From Straminergon stramineum (taxonomy: Eukaryota; Streptophyta; Bryopsida; Hypnales; Calliergonaceae), in NCBI GenBank assembly GCA_963920665.1, contig OY987266.1, positions 17,303,001-17,367,000 of the forward strand: DNA of 64,000 nt. Direction: 5' to 3'. How positions within the stretch are numbered: the stretch's first letter is position 1; each line of letters starts with the position of its first letter. A program made the position numbers and the translations under genes. The notes beneath the pieces are model-generated. The model was not told where the DNA came from, ran no database searches, and was given only the letters and a program-made list of their open reading frames with translations. Below are positions 37,532 to 49,527 of this stretch, piece after piece.

Positions 37532-40483
37532 ATGGCGGGTCCCAAGGCATCACCAGGCGACGCAACAGCCGAGGTTTGTGTGAACTGCGGCATGCCGCCG
37601 TGCAAGGTGGATCCGACGCTGTCCATCACTTTGCTGTTTTCCAAAGCAACCAGACAAGTGTTGTGTTTGGAGGCCGGGAAAGACTTTGTGGACACTCTCA
37701 TGGGATTTCTGACGCTTCCCGTAGGTTGTATTGTGAAATTGCTGGAGCAAGCTTCCCTGATTCACAGGCCAGAATGCAAATTGGCTCCCCGACCTTCCAC
37801 GCCTCTCGTGTTCCCTCCCGATTGCCCCTACACCCCAGCTCCCAAGAAGGGCAAGAACGACTCCGGGGAGCATTTCGCTCTGAGTTCGATTTCGAATGTG
37901 TTTGAAAGTGTGGTCAGGCTGGACAGCAAGGAGATGAGCACGGACAAGAACTGCTTGGTGGATCCCAAGCCGACCGTTCCGTTTGGAGCTGGCAAATTGC
38001 TGGATTTGCAAAACAAAGAGCCCGTTGCTACTACTCCGGAAAATTCAGCCGAGAGTGTGGACGTTGCAAATTATTACAGCTGTGGAAATGCTTGCTCGTT
38101 ATACTCGACTTCGTCGACCACCAAGTGCCCCAAGCACAAGAAGAAAATGAGTGTGCCGATGAAGCTTGTGGCGGGGAACTTGGCCACGGGGAGCGACGAG
38201 ACCGATCAAGGGGAGGAAAACTCTCAGGTAAGTTACTACCGGCATGCCCTTGCAATGTACACAGCTATGAACTGAAAGGAAGTTGTGTTCATTGCAAGGA
38301 CCATGTGCATATTTGCATGGCATGCATGGTGATTGTGTTGGATTTGATTTGAACACCAAAACCGTGTACACTTTTCATCAATAAGGTAGACAAAACTATT
38401 TGCGTCACTTGAAGCATTCTAACATATGTAGGATTCTGAATTTTGGGAGATCACTACAGAGCTGTGGAGAGATCACTTTCGATACAAGAGCCAAATTTGT
38501 TGAGAGACCACATTATCATCACTATTTCTGAATTTCTTGTGCAATTTCAAAGAGGGCGATTTGAAATTACTCTAAGTGACAGTTGACAACCTTATTTTCA
38601 TTCCAGTTGGAGTGGCCGGAGACATTGAGCCAAGTCATGCTACACTACACCCGTTGCTAAGGAGTCCAACCAAGGATATGAATAGATGAGTTGTTATTGT
38701 TGACAGGGGTCAGTTATATAAGAGTTGGGATATACCCTGTATACGAAGTGAATGTTTTCCAAGCGAATATTGTGCATGCTGGTGAGTTCGAGAGCTTTTT
38801 TTTCGGCGATGAATTGCACTGCTTTGCCATGTGATGAGGAGGATGGGCGACTGTCCCCTAAGCTGACGGATGTACAGAACTCCAATTGGGCAGGAACAGC
38901 CAGACAGTATCAAGTCCGTTCGTAGTGCTAGAGGAGACCGTGGACGACAATGCGCCTCTGACAGTTGCGCTCCCAAAGCTCCCAGTAGAAGGTCTCTCAG
39001 AGTGAGAAGTGTAGTTCCTGCATCTGATTCTGAGTTCGTTCGCCGAGTGACGAGGGGTCTCGACATGCAGCTTGCATTGCCTACAACTCCAGGTCCTTCC
39101 ATCGTATGTAATTCATTCATTTGCAAGCATCCTGACTGCATCCTTTCATTCATTTCCTTCATACATACCGAATTGATTGTGCTCCTTCGTGGAAGTCTGA
39201 TTTTGAAACTTGGGCGTGTGAAGTTGCGTTTGGCAGGACCCTAGAGGCGGAGGCGGCTATGTGAAGGAAGGCACTAAGTATATGGTCACCAACACACTTG
39301 AAATTTACGCAAGTGCCGAGGCGATCAAGGCCCTTATAGCCCTCAACATTATTCGTTGTGAACGGGTTGGTGACTTGGACACCATGCCAATTTCGGTCGT
39401 TACAGCTGAGGTACAGTACAGGTCAAGAAGCTCCTCATACATACGCTGCTTATTCTTTTGTCCATTCCATATCTCATGGTCTTAATTAATTAAAGCGCAG
39501 AGAAACATTGTCCTTGTTTGTGAATGCTTGTTGATGGGATTCATTACAGGTTTTACAGCTATTGAAGTTGTCCTTCACGTCCACAAATGTGCTACAAGAT
39601 GTGTTCGGCAAGTACTGTGCCGATGTTAAATCTGTTGGTACTACTACAAATGCCATTTTCTGAGCTAACGTTTTTGCGAAGTAAATAATGAATTGGAAAG
39701 ACTCACGCGACTGTGTGATGTTGATGTTCTGTGGTTGAATGTGCTGTATGTTGAATGCGCAGTTTTTCAAGAGAAGTCCGAACCTTTTTTTCCTCAGTGC
39801 GTGGAAAACCCTTGCTGCCAGTGTTCTCGTATGGGGACTCCTATGGCATCCCCGGGTGTATCCTTGTGATAATACGCGATTTCAAACTAGCTCACGACCA
39901 AATTAATTAAGGGTGTGTTCGTCGATCTTATTGAAAAATTTAAAGTTCATCACAATACGGTTTTCATTTAAATTAGAATATTTCGGGAACTTTTCGACAA
40001 TGTCATAAAGAGGATCTTGTTCATGATTCATGGGCAGGTCTCTCTAGGGTCACAGGGATCATATGTAGAGATCTTGTGATCCAGAGGGACCTCCCTATGA
40101 ATTGTGGGGAATATTCTCTAAAAGTGCCTGAAACAACCTAGTTTACTGGAACCCTATTTTATGTTTTTCTTGTAACATACGGCCAAACATCAAAGTGAGA
40201 TACCTCTTGTAAGTAAAGCATTGGTTGGTGGAAAACTGCTCATGAATGAAAGTCATACTTTTGATCAAATGGACTTGCCAATGTTTTAGTCTCACTCTCT
40301 TATTCCTTCTGGGTTCAACTCCATAATTTTGACGTGTGTTAACAATTACATGTGTTTTTTGCAGCTCCGAGTCCAGATTGCTCTCTATGTCACGTTCCAG
40401 AGAGCCAGCAGCAGCTCAAAACCAAGGTGTACATGGTGATCATCGTTGAGGTCTTGAGGATGACCCTGGTCCTCAACCACTAG
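37532..40483 (+). CDS. DUF674-family protein (six supported exons; 3' end uncertain)
   Basis: Function is unknown for this plant family. The start is ATG 37532, 16 bp after a telo-box (AACCCTAAAACTC). Exons in phase are 37532-38227, 38894-39103, 39237-39410, 39550-39637, 39763-39855 and 40365-40426 (441 codons). Exon 1 has the DUF674 core: SKATRQVLCLEAGKDFVDTL, FLTLPVG and a Cys-containing TKCPKHKKKM segment. Exon 3 gives GGGYVKEGTKYMV and the following domain end continues in exon 4 (VLQLLKLSF). Exons 5-6 encode a Cys-rich stretch (CVENPCCQC and CSLC). If exon 6 is not spliced at 40426, the frame stops at TAG 40481-40483. Further exon-like sequence lies at 40568-40908 but cannot be joined in phase. 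The coding sequence is shorter than the two-repeat proteins typical of seed plants. Family call is confident; the last third of the model is not. Confidence 0.75.
38403..38720 (+). mobile_element. LTR/TRIM-like fragment in DUF674 intron 1 (copy C)
   Basis: It lies in intron 38228-38893 and aligns, on the plus strand, with the minus-strand readings of copies A and B. It shares 'ctgtggagagatc', an AGAGGG tract near 38551, an LTR-like unit of about 128 bp and a decayed primer-site segment (gttgacagggg, near 38698). It is the most diverged of the three copies. Confidence 0.5.
40028..40109 (+). repeat. Intronic hairpin of about 82 nt
   Basis: Within the intron between DUF674 exons 5 and 6, arms of about 31-33 nt (starting TCATGGGCAGGTC and ending GACCTCCCTATGA) are inverted copies with a few mismatches, several of them G-U tolerant, and a loop of about 15-20 nt. 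It has the size of a small foldback element or a microRNA-like precursor. There is no evidence of processing in the sequence. Confidence 0.5.
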
Positions 40484-40567
40484 AAAGCCTTGTAAAAAAT
40501 GTGATGATTAGATGATAAAAGTTTGTTGAGTTGAATTAGAAGCAACTAATATTAACGAATTCTCCAG

Positions 40568-40908
40568 GCGGTTGTACGTTGGCTCCTCACTGGGGGCCAA
40601 ATCTCGGTTTGGGTTGGACGATTGGTATGATACAATTAACGAAGCTGTGGTTGAAGAATTGAGTTCTTGGAAATTAATGATGGAGGTGAGAATGCTCGAG
40701 AGGAGGTATATGAACTTGCCTGGAGTTGCTCTCTGATGAGTTGCTGCTTGAATACCAAGATGAGGATCAAACTGTAGAAGAAAACTTTGCAGATTTGGTC
40801 CCTGAGTGCAAGTGTGATTCTGGGGACACCTGTGGCAGCGGCGACCTCAGGTCGTCAATGCCAGAAGGAAGAGCGGCCTCTCGCTACATCTCTTTGTTAA
40901 AGAAATAG
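40568..40908 (+). other. Possible 3' exons of the DUF674 gene
   Basis: After the acceptor ctccag at 40567 one frame is open for about 55 codons (RLYVGSSLGAKSRFGLDDW...). From 40726 another frame runs to a stop at 40908 (LLSDELLLEYQDED...). They could be joined only by an intron of 40 bp (40686-40725), very short for a plant. The first does not follow exon 6 in phase. Either a splice site was missed or the 3' end is decaying. Confidence 0.35.
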
Positions 40909-40949
40909 GACATAAATCCCGTCTGAAATTTTGCTCGCCCACCCAATGA

Positions 40950-40975
40950 TGAATTTTTTTTTTTTTTTTTTTTTT
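40950..40975. repeat. Poly-T tract
   Basis: A run of more than 20 T lies just after the last DUF674-like ORF. On the minus strand it would be a poly-A tail-like tract, but no retroposed sequence was recognised beside it. Confidence 0.6.
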
Positions 40976-43900
40976 ATATAACCCAAAAGATCTTTAGTTA
41001 GCCAATAATAGAGATTACCCCTTCATATTTATTCATATAGTGCTATGCGCTTGGTAATTGTAACTACTTACCTAACGGTGCTTCATTACAAGCCTAAATC
41101 CTACTCGTTCCACTACATAGGGTTTAGATGCTACAATATTACTAATATGAGAAGGCAATGAAAGGCGATGGAGAAACAGGCCACCTAGCTATTCTCCTGG
41201 CAATGGTTTCCTAGTAGTTCTGATATTGACTACCTTGGGAAGTTTCAATTTTCCAAAGAACGTTGAGTCCTTTTGCTTTCCCTACCAAGTTCCACCTTCT
41301 TGTAACAATATACTTGTGTAAGTAGTCATGGTGATCATTTGAAACAAATCAAACAATTCATGTTATTCAAATAGAAAAGAAATGGAAGAAGAGCTTAATT
41401 TCTTGAAGGCTATTGACAGGAGAGGTAGTCATTGAGCTAGAAGTACAATGTACTAGAGGTGTCAAATAATATGAAAAATCTTTGAATTTTTGATTTTTTT
41501 TATACCTACCATGTATTGAATGGAAGTTCTTATAAACTTGTAGACTATCATTCTTTTGAATGTTTATACTTAGATAAATTCACCAATATATTGTCACACA
41601 ATACAATAAATAAATGACTTAAATTGCCATCAAATTAGAGATAACAAACTAAAATAAGACTAAATTAACAATATACAAGCTATTTAGAAAATTATACATT
41701 TCCTTTCCGTTATGATTTGTCATAATTATGTTTTCATTTTTCATTTTCCATTAATTACTCTCAAAATCATAAATCATAAAGCCATTGAATGTACCTCCAT
41801 CAATAAATTACACATAGAACTAGCTAGCTATGCATAGAATTATTGATTGAAGAAAAAAAATAGGCTTCTCCTTGATTCAACCTTTCAAGAAAAATGAATT
41901 CCTATGTGGACCAAAATCACTAAATTGTGTCCATTTGTGTAGAGTGTTACTCAAACAAAAGCCATTTCAAAAATTCTCTAGAGATTTTTTGAATAATTTT
42001 GGAAAAAAGACCAGGAATTAGATGTTTTTTGAATGAGATCTCCATATCATTGCATTGCCCAATTGCTTCAACAAGAAGCATAGATCATTTTAGGAAATTC
42101 CAATTGTCATTTCATTTGGCTATAGGGCTTAGTGATCTCAAATTTTGTATAGAAAGTTTAAACATGCACAATCATAAAGCTTGGAAGCTCCTATTCTACA
42201 GTCCTCAAATAACACTGATTGTAGACCCTATTCACTTAGAGAAAACATATCTATCCGTGTTTCAAGTAAAGAAAACAAGTTTGATGCTCTTTCTGTGACT
42301 AGATTTTTTGACTCTGAATCTTTTCATTTAAGAATTTTTGTTCTACAGATTTGGAATTTAAAAAAAAATTGTGTTAAAGAATTGAATTGAGAGTTTAGGA
42401 ATAAAATTTTAAAAAATCACTAAATTTTCATTCTCTAAAAAATTGTTCAAGTAGAAGTAGGTCTAAGATTGAACAAAAAACAAAATCATAAATAAGTTTA
42501 AGATGGAATTGAAACACAATAATCTCAATAGTGAAATTGTTCTAGCAAGCAAACTTAACCTTGTGAAACAATTGTTTTTGGAAAAAATTAAGAACATTGC
42601 ATTCAAAAATAAATCTTACAAATTATTTTTTCAAGAAGATGCTTAGGTTGCTCAAAACACATACAAGATTGCCTACAACTTCCTCATTACAAGTCCCAAT
42701 TAGAATGGATACTATCTTTTCATATAGACAAAAATATTTTCTATAAGAAATAAAAATAAAGATAAATTATTTTGACTTTTAAGTACTACCCAATGACCTT
42801 TGTTTTGGACTAAGGGTGGCATAACTTTTGCTTTCGGGCACTAATTGGAAGAAAAATGATTTTCTCTAAAAGTTAATGTACTTTTCTATCTTCAAAAAAA
42901 GGTTTAAAAAAATCACATTAAAAATTGAGATTATAGGAACCTTATTAAACTTTGTAGTGTCCCAAGGGGATACTTGGGGCCTTCACACTATGGCCGTCCA
43001 AGTTGAGAGGCCATGGGATTGAGTGGCCAAACTTTTGTGAGAGTCCAAGGAAATGAGCAATAAATACGCCAAAAAACTAGGAATTGAAGCCTTCAGCCGT
43101 CCATAGTGTGAAGCCTCCAAAGGCCAAAGTCCAAAGTCCAAGCCCAAAGTCCAAACATATTCCATTTTTTTGACTTCTAATCCATCCAATTTCTGAAATT
43201 TTCAATAAATTGTCACCCATGTGACAATTTTTTCAAGCAAAAGGTTAAAAAACATGAGAAAGGAGTCAAAAATAAAAAAATAAACAAGGGAGGGCATCTA
43301 CATAATAGTCCAATCTAATGGCTAAAATTTTGTCAGATTTTGAAAAAAACTTGATGGACTCTCGATTAGAGTTTGGGTCGGCCAGAAATGGAGATCCAAA
43401 CTCTAGGGGTTGGTAGGAACATTGCTCAATTGCTTATTGGGATACAATTAGATGTAGTTCCCTTACTACCAACAACAAGTTTTTCAAATTTTTGTTTAGT
43501 CATGTTGTTGTATCAAATGTTAGAGATACTATGCTTTTCTCAACCCACATCAATATCTACAATCAAGGCTGTAATTTTTTGACAATTCTATTTGGTGTCT
43601 CTTTCCTAATAGGGTATACAACTTGTTTCCAACCCCTACCCCATTTGCGCAAGATAGGGTGATCTATTTTCATGAATGAGGGGAATATGAGGTGGTCTTA
43701 GTAACTTCACTATTGTGTGACAAATAACAAGTTGTCACCTAATGAAGTTGCTAAGACCAATTTTTAGTTTTGTGCTTTTCGAAAATAGGTTTTCATATAC
43801 ATCAAGAGCAAGTCGAACTATAATCTACACTTCCTTGATCCCTAAAGGACAATTGTCCATTGAATAGACAATTGAGAATCTAGGTAAGTTTCTATAAAGT

Positions 43901-44490
43901 CAATTTTGGTTGGATGTTCATCAAATTTTAACACTAAGTGTTAATGTGTATCCCTAAGTGGGAATATAATTTTTTATTGATGGGGTGCCTGGATCAAAAG
44001 TTATGCTCCTCTAAACTATTTTTTAATTGGGTAGCTTTTGCAAAACTCCTCCTTTACTTCTGAAATTTGGCAGGTAAGGAAACCGACCTATTTTTGACCA
44101 CTTAAGCAGATACACATACTTGCAAGGGAGGTTTCAACAATGGGAAAATTTTCCCATGAGCAAAAATAGAGTTCATAAGGTTTCCATAATTTTTCAAATA
44201 TTTCTTTCTCAAAAAATAACTACTACAAATTTTGAAATTGAAGATTATGTTCTACCCATATTAGTCATATGGACCTTCCTATTTTCAACCAAGGATTGGT
44301 TCCAATTTTGAAAGTCTTGTAGCCAATCATAATGCACCACAACAACCAAGGAACTATGCCATCATTAATTGTTGTTAATTATTCACCTTATGATCAAAAT
44401 TACTCCACCCTATGTTGCTAGACTGGGTCCGTGATTAGTAATTGGTTGGCTCCCTTATATAGTTGAGATGATACAAGATGCAAATGTCTA
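40976..44490. other. AT-rich intergenic DNA with transposon remnants
   Basis: About 42790-42950 shares 'ggcataacttttg' and neighbouring blocks with the interior of the TTAA-type element 50668-51258. A short inverted repeat (cttcacactatgg) occurs at about 42980 and 43103. No gene is visible; the 99-codon ORF at 41999-42298 has no recognisable character. Confidence 0.4.
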
Positions 44491-44499
44491 AAATGTGTA

Positions 44500-44759
44500 G
44501 TGTAAAAATCTCACCTCTAGGAGGAGTTAAAGGATGTTGGCCCTATCAAGCAAGGTTAAAAAAAACTTATTCTTCTAACTTCAAACATTATAATCTTTCA
44601 AGTTGTGAAATTTTTTCCACACATTCTCATAGTAGTCTAGTACAAATTTGTATGGTTAAATTTTGGAAAAAAAACTTTTTCTTTTCATTTTTTTCTTGTT
44701 GCCCTAAAAAATAGCAATTTATTACAATTTTTGCCCAAATATGCCTCTGGGCTTTAGGA
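44500..44759 (-). mobile_element. TTAA-type element fragment related to 50668-51258
   Basis: The interior ('ctagtacaaatttgtatggt') is the reverse complement of part of 50760-50880. The right end 'gggctttaggaa' is followed by TTAA (44760-44763). The left end was not found, so the start is nominal. Confidence 0.45.
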
Positions 44760-45390
44760 ATTAATTTCTAATATTTCCAAACTTGTTTGATGAAAAATTA
44801 GCAAAAAAGAGTGCAATCTTCATTATTTCTATTCCTTGACCGGAGAAAATTATGCCCTCCACCATCATTCAATAGAACATATGATGAAATCCTTAACATT
44901 GCTGGAAATAAGTCGTACATCTTAGGCTTGACATCTAATGAAGTTTGACCAAGTCTAGATATGAAATGTTCTTCAAGGGTTGACTTGAGCAGTAAGAGGT
45001 GAATGAGACCTGCATTACAAGAAGAAGTATTAAAGTTCCATGACAATAATTTTTCTAACTAAGTTTCAAGTCCAAGCACTGCTTCTACATGGTTGTTTTT
45101 AAGAGTGAATTTTCACTAAAAAGTAATGAATGTTTTTAAAGAGAATATTTGGAAAAATATTCTTGCTTTTCAATGGATGAAATTGCTAATTTGCTATCCA
45201 ATCTTGGGACAATATTGCTCTATTTTGGATGAATGTACACCATTATGGATGAATAAAAGAAATTTCATCCATAAATTGCAAGTTTCATCCATTTTCATGG
45301 AAGGAAATAGCTCCATCCTTCCATTGATTATTGCTTTCTACACTGCCTAAAATAAATGATATAAAAAAGACCATGTGCTTCCACCTTTAA

Positions 45391-45927
45391 GGTAGGAGGT
45401 GCAAACTCTGCCCATGCTCTAAGAACTGTTCCTAGAGTGTACCAAGAATTGTCACTATAGGAATGAAAAATGTCCCTTTGAAGTATTGGTGTCAATTTGG
45501 GATTCTCATTGCACAATTTTTGGAATGGTTGGGGATTGAGTTTGATTCAGAAGTTGACAGAATTTCAATGTACATAATGTGGAGTTATGAGTGGTGGAAG
45601 ACTTTGTGTCATCCTAAACAATTAAATGCACCATGTTGTCGCAATTTAAGGTTAGCTAACCTTCATTTTTGAACTCCATTTGCACCATTAAACGACAAGT
45701 GTTTCACATTTTATGGCAATACCTATGGACTCAAAAAGCACCCTACTATTGTGATCTTTAGAAAATCATATCTAATACAGTGTAACTCTGAAAATTACAA
45801 ATCAAATTGTGATGGATATGTCTCCCTCTCTACTTTCTCTAAAAATTTGTTACAAAATACTTTGATCAACATTGAAGGCATCCTAAGCCAAAATGCTCTT
45901 GAATGGGCAGTTTCTGCACCTCCTACC
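45391..45927. mobile_element. TTAA-type TIR element F (GGTAGGAGG family), empty site known
   Basis: Termini GGTAGGAGGTGCA and TGCACCTCCTACC are perfect inverted repeats, and similarity extends to about 24 bp (including TGCCCAT). TTAA flanks both sides (45387-45390 and 45928-45931). The paralogous segment at about 50425-50455 has one TTAA (50442-50445) between matching flanks and no insert. The element is 537 bp and non-coding. Confidence 0.85.
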
Positions 45928-45983
45928 TTAATTCCTCAAATGTGGAAGTTCACCCCAAGTCACAGCAAAATCAGGTAACTTAA

Positions 45984-48290
45984 CCCCTTAATGCCTGAGG
46001 GTTTGGAGAGACTCACCATCTACTTCACCGTATTTTTGATGAAAGGAGAATACAGTAAGCTTTAGGTCCACAATGATAGACTATATTGAAGGCAAAAAAA
46101 TTTCCTATCATACATATTGTAGTTAAGTACATTTTCCAAATGTCAAAACACCAAGTGAAAAAAAATGTTGAACATGATAAATTGGGAAGTGTAGGGTGGT
46201 TCTAAAATAAGTTGTTTGTATACTATGGAGTCAATCCGTATTATTGGGTGGTGAGATACAACCTTGGAGAACAAGTCAGGTGTACTCGAAGAAAGTCCAC
46301 TGTGACAAAATTGATGGCCTCCAGTCATTACTCATCGGACTGAGCAGTGTACACAATTCAAATATCAATTGCAGGGTTTGAGAGTTAGTTGTGAGATTTA
46401 GAGATAAACTTTAAAATACCAAATTATGTTTAGGCACAAAATTTCCAATGCCAAATGAATATTTCTATTTATCTATAATTGCCCAATCAACTATTCATGG
46501 TCAATCTAAAATTTCAAGCTTAACATTGTGTTGGCAATAAAATACCCTTGACTATTTCAAAAAATATCATCGGCAATTTTGAAGGTTTACTATTTAAAAA
46601 AAAATTCACTAAAAAATGGTAAATATTTAATTTGTAAGAGGTCCTCAAAGGCATATATGTACTATTAGAAGTTGGGTATTATACATTTGCAAAACAAACA
46701 TTCATGTTGTTTGTTGCGATCTTTGATCCAAACATCCTTCTACCTTTCTACTTTATTCTTCTTCATCCAAGACCTAGACTTCCTCCCCATTCTAGAATTA
46801 GAAATAAAAAATATTGATTAAAAAACTTTTCAAACATTCATTACAAGAGTAATTTCAACAACAAATGTTTCTAAATGTTCTCATATATTCTATAGTTTGC
46901 GTGAATTAATATTTTATAGGGGCACGCACATAGGTAAGTGAGAGCATTGACATGCATATCATCCAAATGTAGAAAGGTATGATGCTAGGATGTGCATCAA
47001 AACATCTTGTGATGCTACAAGGTTTGTCGTAGCAACACTCAATCAAGGCATTCCCCTATAATTTAGAAACATAGCTTCTACTGTGGGGACTTCAAAACAT
47101 CTTGACATGCTATAAGGTTACGTCATAACAAATCTCAATCGAGGTCCCCATCAACTTCAGTAGCATTGTTTCTAAATGAAACTTCCCTCCAAATAAGTGT
47201 GGGAACATCATTTAGTAATGAATTGTCCATCATGAATCCTCAAAGGGTATGGGATAATTTGAAGATGAGAGCTTGACCGCTCATTGTCAAAATGCAGGAA
47301 TTGTGCTCAAAGTAGAATTTTAGTCCTCATTTTAGCATAGTAGAATACCTTCTTTCAAAAAACTTTGAACTAAAAAAAAGTGGGTAATTAAACTAAGTTT
47401 AATCTCTAAATTTTTTTTTGAGGTTTTGAGGCTCTTACTAAAAGTTATGAATAAGTTTTAGAGAGGGATTGGAAGAGACATTTTTTGGGACAATTTAAAA
47501 CATTCTCTTTGATATTTGTCCATAACTTTTTATCGGAGTCTTGAAATCTCAAATCAATTTTTGTAAATGAAATTTGTCTTGATTTCACAAATTTTTAAAG
47601 TTCAAAGTTTTTTGGGAAAAATTATTCTACTATGCTCTAAATGAGGTTTGAAATTCTACTTTGAGATTGTTTGAAATTATTGTGAAATTCTTAAGAGAAA
47701 AATGAAAAAAACTCATATCTAATATAGAATAGATTCAAAAAATCTGAAATCTTCACCATATTTGTACCATTATATTTTAGTGCATAAGAGCATGGTATAA
47801 ATGAAAGTTATCGTGCTACTCTAAAATTAGAAAATCAACAAACTAGGCCCAAAGTTCATATTTCCAAGAAAATCTAAAAAAAAATTTGGACCCATTTCAT
47901 TTGTTTCAAAAAAATCATTGGGACTCAAAGACTAGGCCTGCACTCAAGTTGTATTTGAAGACTAAGGCTGCAATGGAGTTGCTATAATTGTTGCATACCG
48001 GCTACATTGGTCACCCTCCATGCAACCTCTACAACTCCTGACAAGTATTCTCCCTCACCCCAATGTCTGTCTAAACCCTTGTATTGTATTCTTGGTAGAA
48101 TACAAGCTTTGCATAGGCACAAAATCTTTAATTTTGCTGATTTTATTTATTTCTAAATTTCTAAATTTTCAACTTACTCTTGCCCCCAACTTTATAGTTC
48201 AATGTATTTCATGTTGTTTCCATTTGTGTTATGTAAATGCAACTAGAACACAAACCGTAGGCCATTTCTGGCCATCTCGGCGTTAAAGGG
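45984..48290. mobile_element. TTAA-type TIR element E, 2.3 kb, empty site known
   Basis: The left end CCCCTTAATGCC and right end GGCGTTAAAGGG form an imperfect TIR (10 of 12). TTAA flanks both sides (45980-45983 and 48291-48294). The paralog at 50471-50500 reads straight through as 'ggtaacTTAAtatcacatg', the empty site. The interior has no ORF above 88 codons, so the element is non-autonomous. The CCC...GGG ends with TTAA are those of the piggyBac superfamily; no transposase source lies in the window. Confidence 0.85.
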
Positions 48291-48294
48291 TTAA

Positions 48295-48419
48295 TATCAC
48301 ATGTACAAAGGAATATTTTCAACACAAAGTCTACAATGGCTAACCTGCAAGCCCTTGAAAGGATGAGTCTGGGAAGTAAAGCTTAAGCTTAGCAAGAGTG
48401 GAAGTTCAAATGCCACTAC
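48295..48419 (+). repeat. Paralogous segment P1, right part
   Basis: This stretch (tatcacatgtacaaaggaat ... gttcaaatgccac) is a close copy of 50483-50605. Together with 45932-45979 it forms the segment into which elements E, F and G were inserted. Confidence 0.75.
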
Positions 48420-49179
48420 GATAGTCTGCTCTAAATCCGCTCGTTTCCTAAAGAGTGTCCCTAGCCAGGTTCTGAAATGGATATTAACAAGTTGTAAATT
48501 GCATATGTATAAAGCATTGAATGTTTTGTTAATGATGTCAAAGCGGTTTTAAATCTATCAAACATTCCTTTATACTTTGCTAATGGACGAAATAAGAGCC
48601 AAGGTGGGTCCATTTCTGAAATGTTTATCTGTGTTCAAAAAACCTTTTCTCTCTCAACTTTGAATGCTAATATTTTTCAATCTATATGGTCAAACCTGAT
48701 AAAAAATTTACCACATGATCTCATACAAGTAGAATACAAGATCGTACAGTTGGATTTTGAATTTTTGAATTTTTTTTCTTTCTTGAAAGAACGCAGCAGA
48801 AATGGCAATTTCAAGTGATTTTTGTCAAAAAATAGCCCTTGGTCCTTAGGAGTTTTGGTTTAGTGAAGGACACATTTTGGAACCCAATCTATTACTTTCT
48901 ACATGCTATTGGGCTTGTTTTTGGTGAAGCCATATCTTTTTTTAGACTACACATGTGTGGGTTTTGTAAGGCCTACGATCAGAAAATAGATACCTATGGC
49001 AGAATTCTTTAGAAATTCATAAGTAATTCAAAAATGATCCGAAAAATATGAAACCACTTGGGTTAGATTCCACATCAATTTTCCTTTGAGTGAAAAATAA
49101 GGAAAAATATTTTCGTGCATCTAAGAAACATCGAAAAGGCTGACCAGCCCTTAAATGCACGGTTTAAGAGCAGACTACC
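48420..49179. mobile_element. TIR element G (GGTAGTCTGCTCT type)
   Basis: The left end GATAGTCTGCTCTAAATCC and right end GGTTTAAGAGCAGACTACC are imperfect inverted repeats (about 16 of 20). Flanks CTAC and TTAC suggest a 4-bp duplication. The paralog P2 diverges from P1 exactly at this point ('gccac'), consistent with an insertion. The right part shares 'cacttgggttagat' with 7430-7560 and 26760-26897. Length 760 bp, non-coding. Confidence 0.65.
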
Positions 49180-49527
49180 TTACAGCTCACAGTTCACTTC
49201 AGTTGTGGGCTTCACAGCATCGAAAGCTTAACTTATAGAAAGCACAGTACGTGACAACTGTGCAAAGTCGCTGGAATTGATATACAGAAAGTGGTAAAAA
49301 AAAAAGGTGGCTTTGACATGAGGACTGATTCAGAGCAATGCCTTTGACTGGCTCAACGACTGACAAGTGCCAAGGCCCATTGGTAGGCCACATGCTTCTG
49401 GATTTCAGACGCTATGAAATAGTTGTCTTGTTGTTCTCTCACCAGGCCACTTGTGGCCGGTGGTCTTGTACTTTGCCTTTGCAATGATATTCCATTTCAT
49501 TTGTTTCCCAAAAAAAAAAGACATTAA

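Noticed and set aside
37550..38011. 153-codon minus ORF opposite DUF674 exon 1
   Set aside because: Antisense shadow of the conserved DUF674 coding exon.
40950..40975. Poly-T tract as the tail of a processed retrocopy
   Set aside because: No intronless gene copy or target duplication was found beside it.
45984..48290. Element E as a carrier of a transposase gene
   Set aside because: At 2.3 kb it is long enough, but no frame exceeds 88 codons and no transposase motif is visible.
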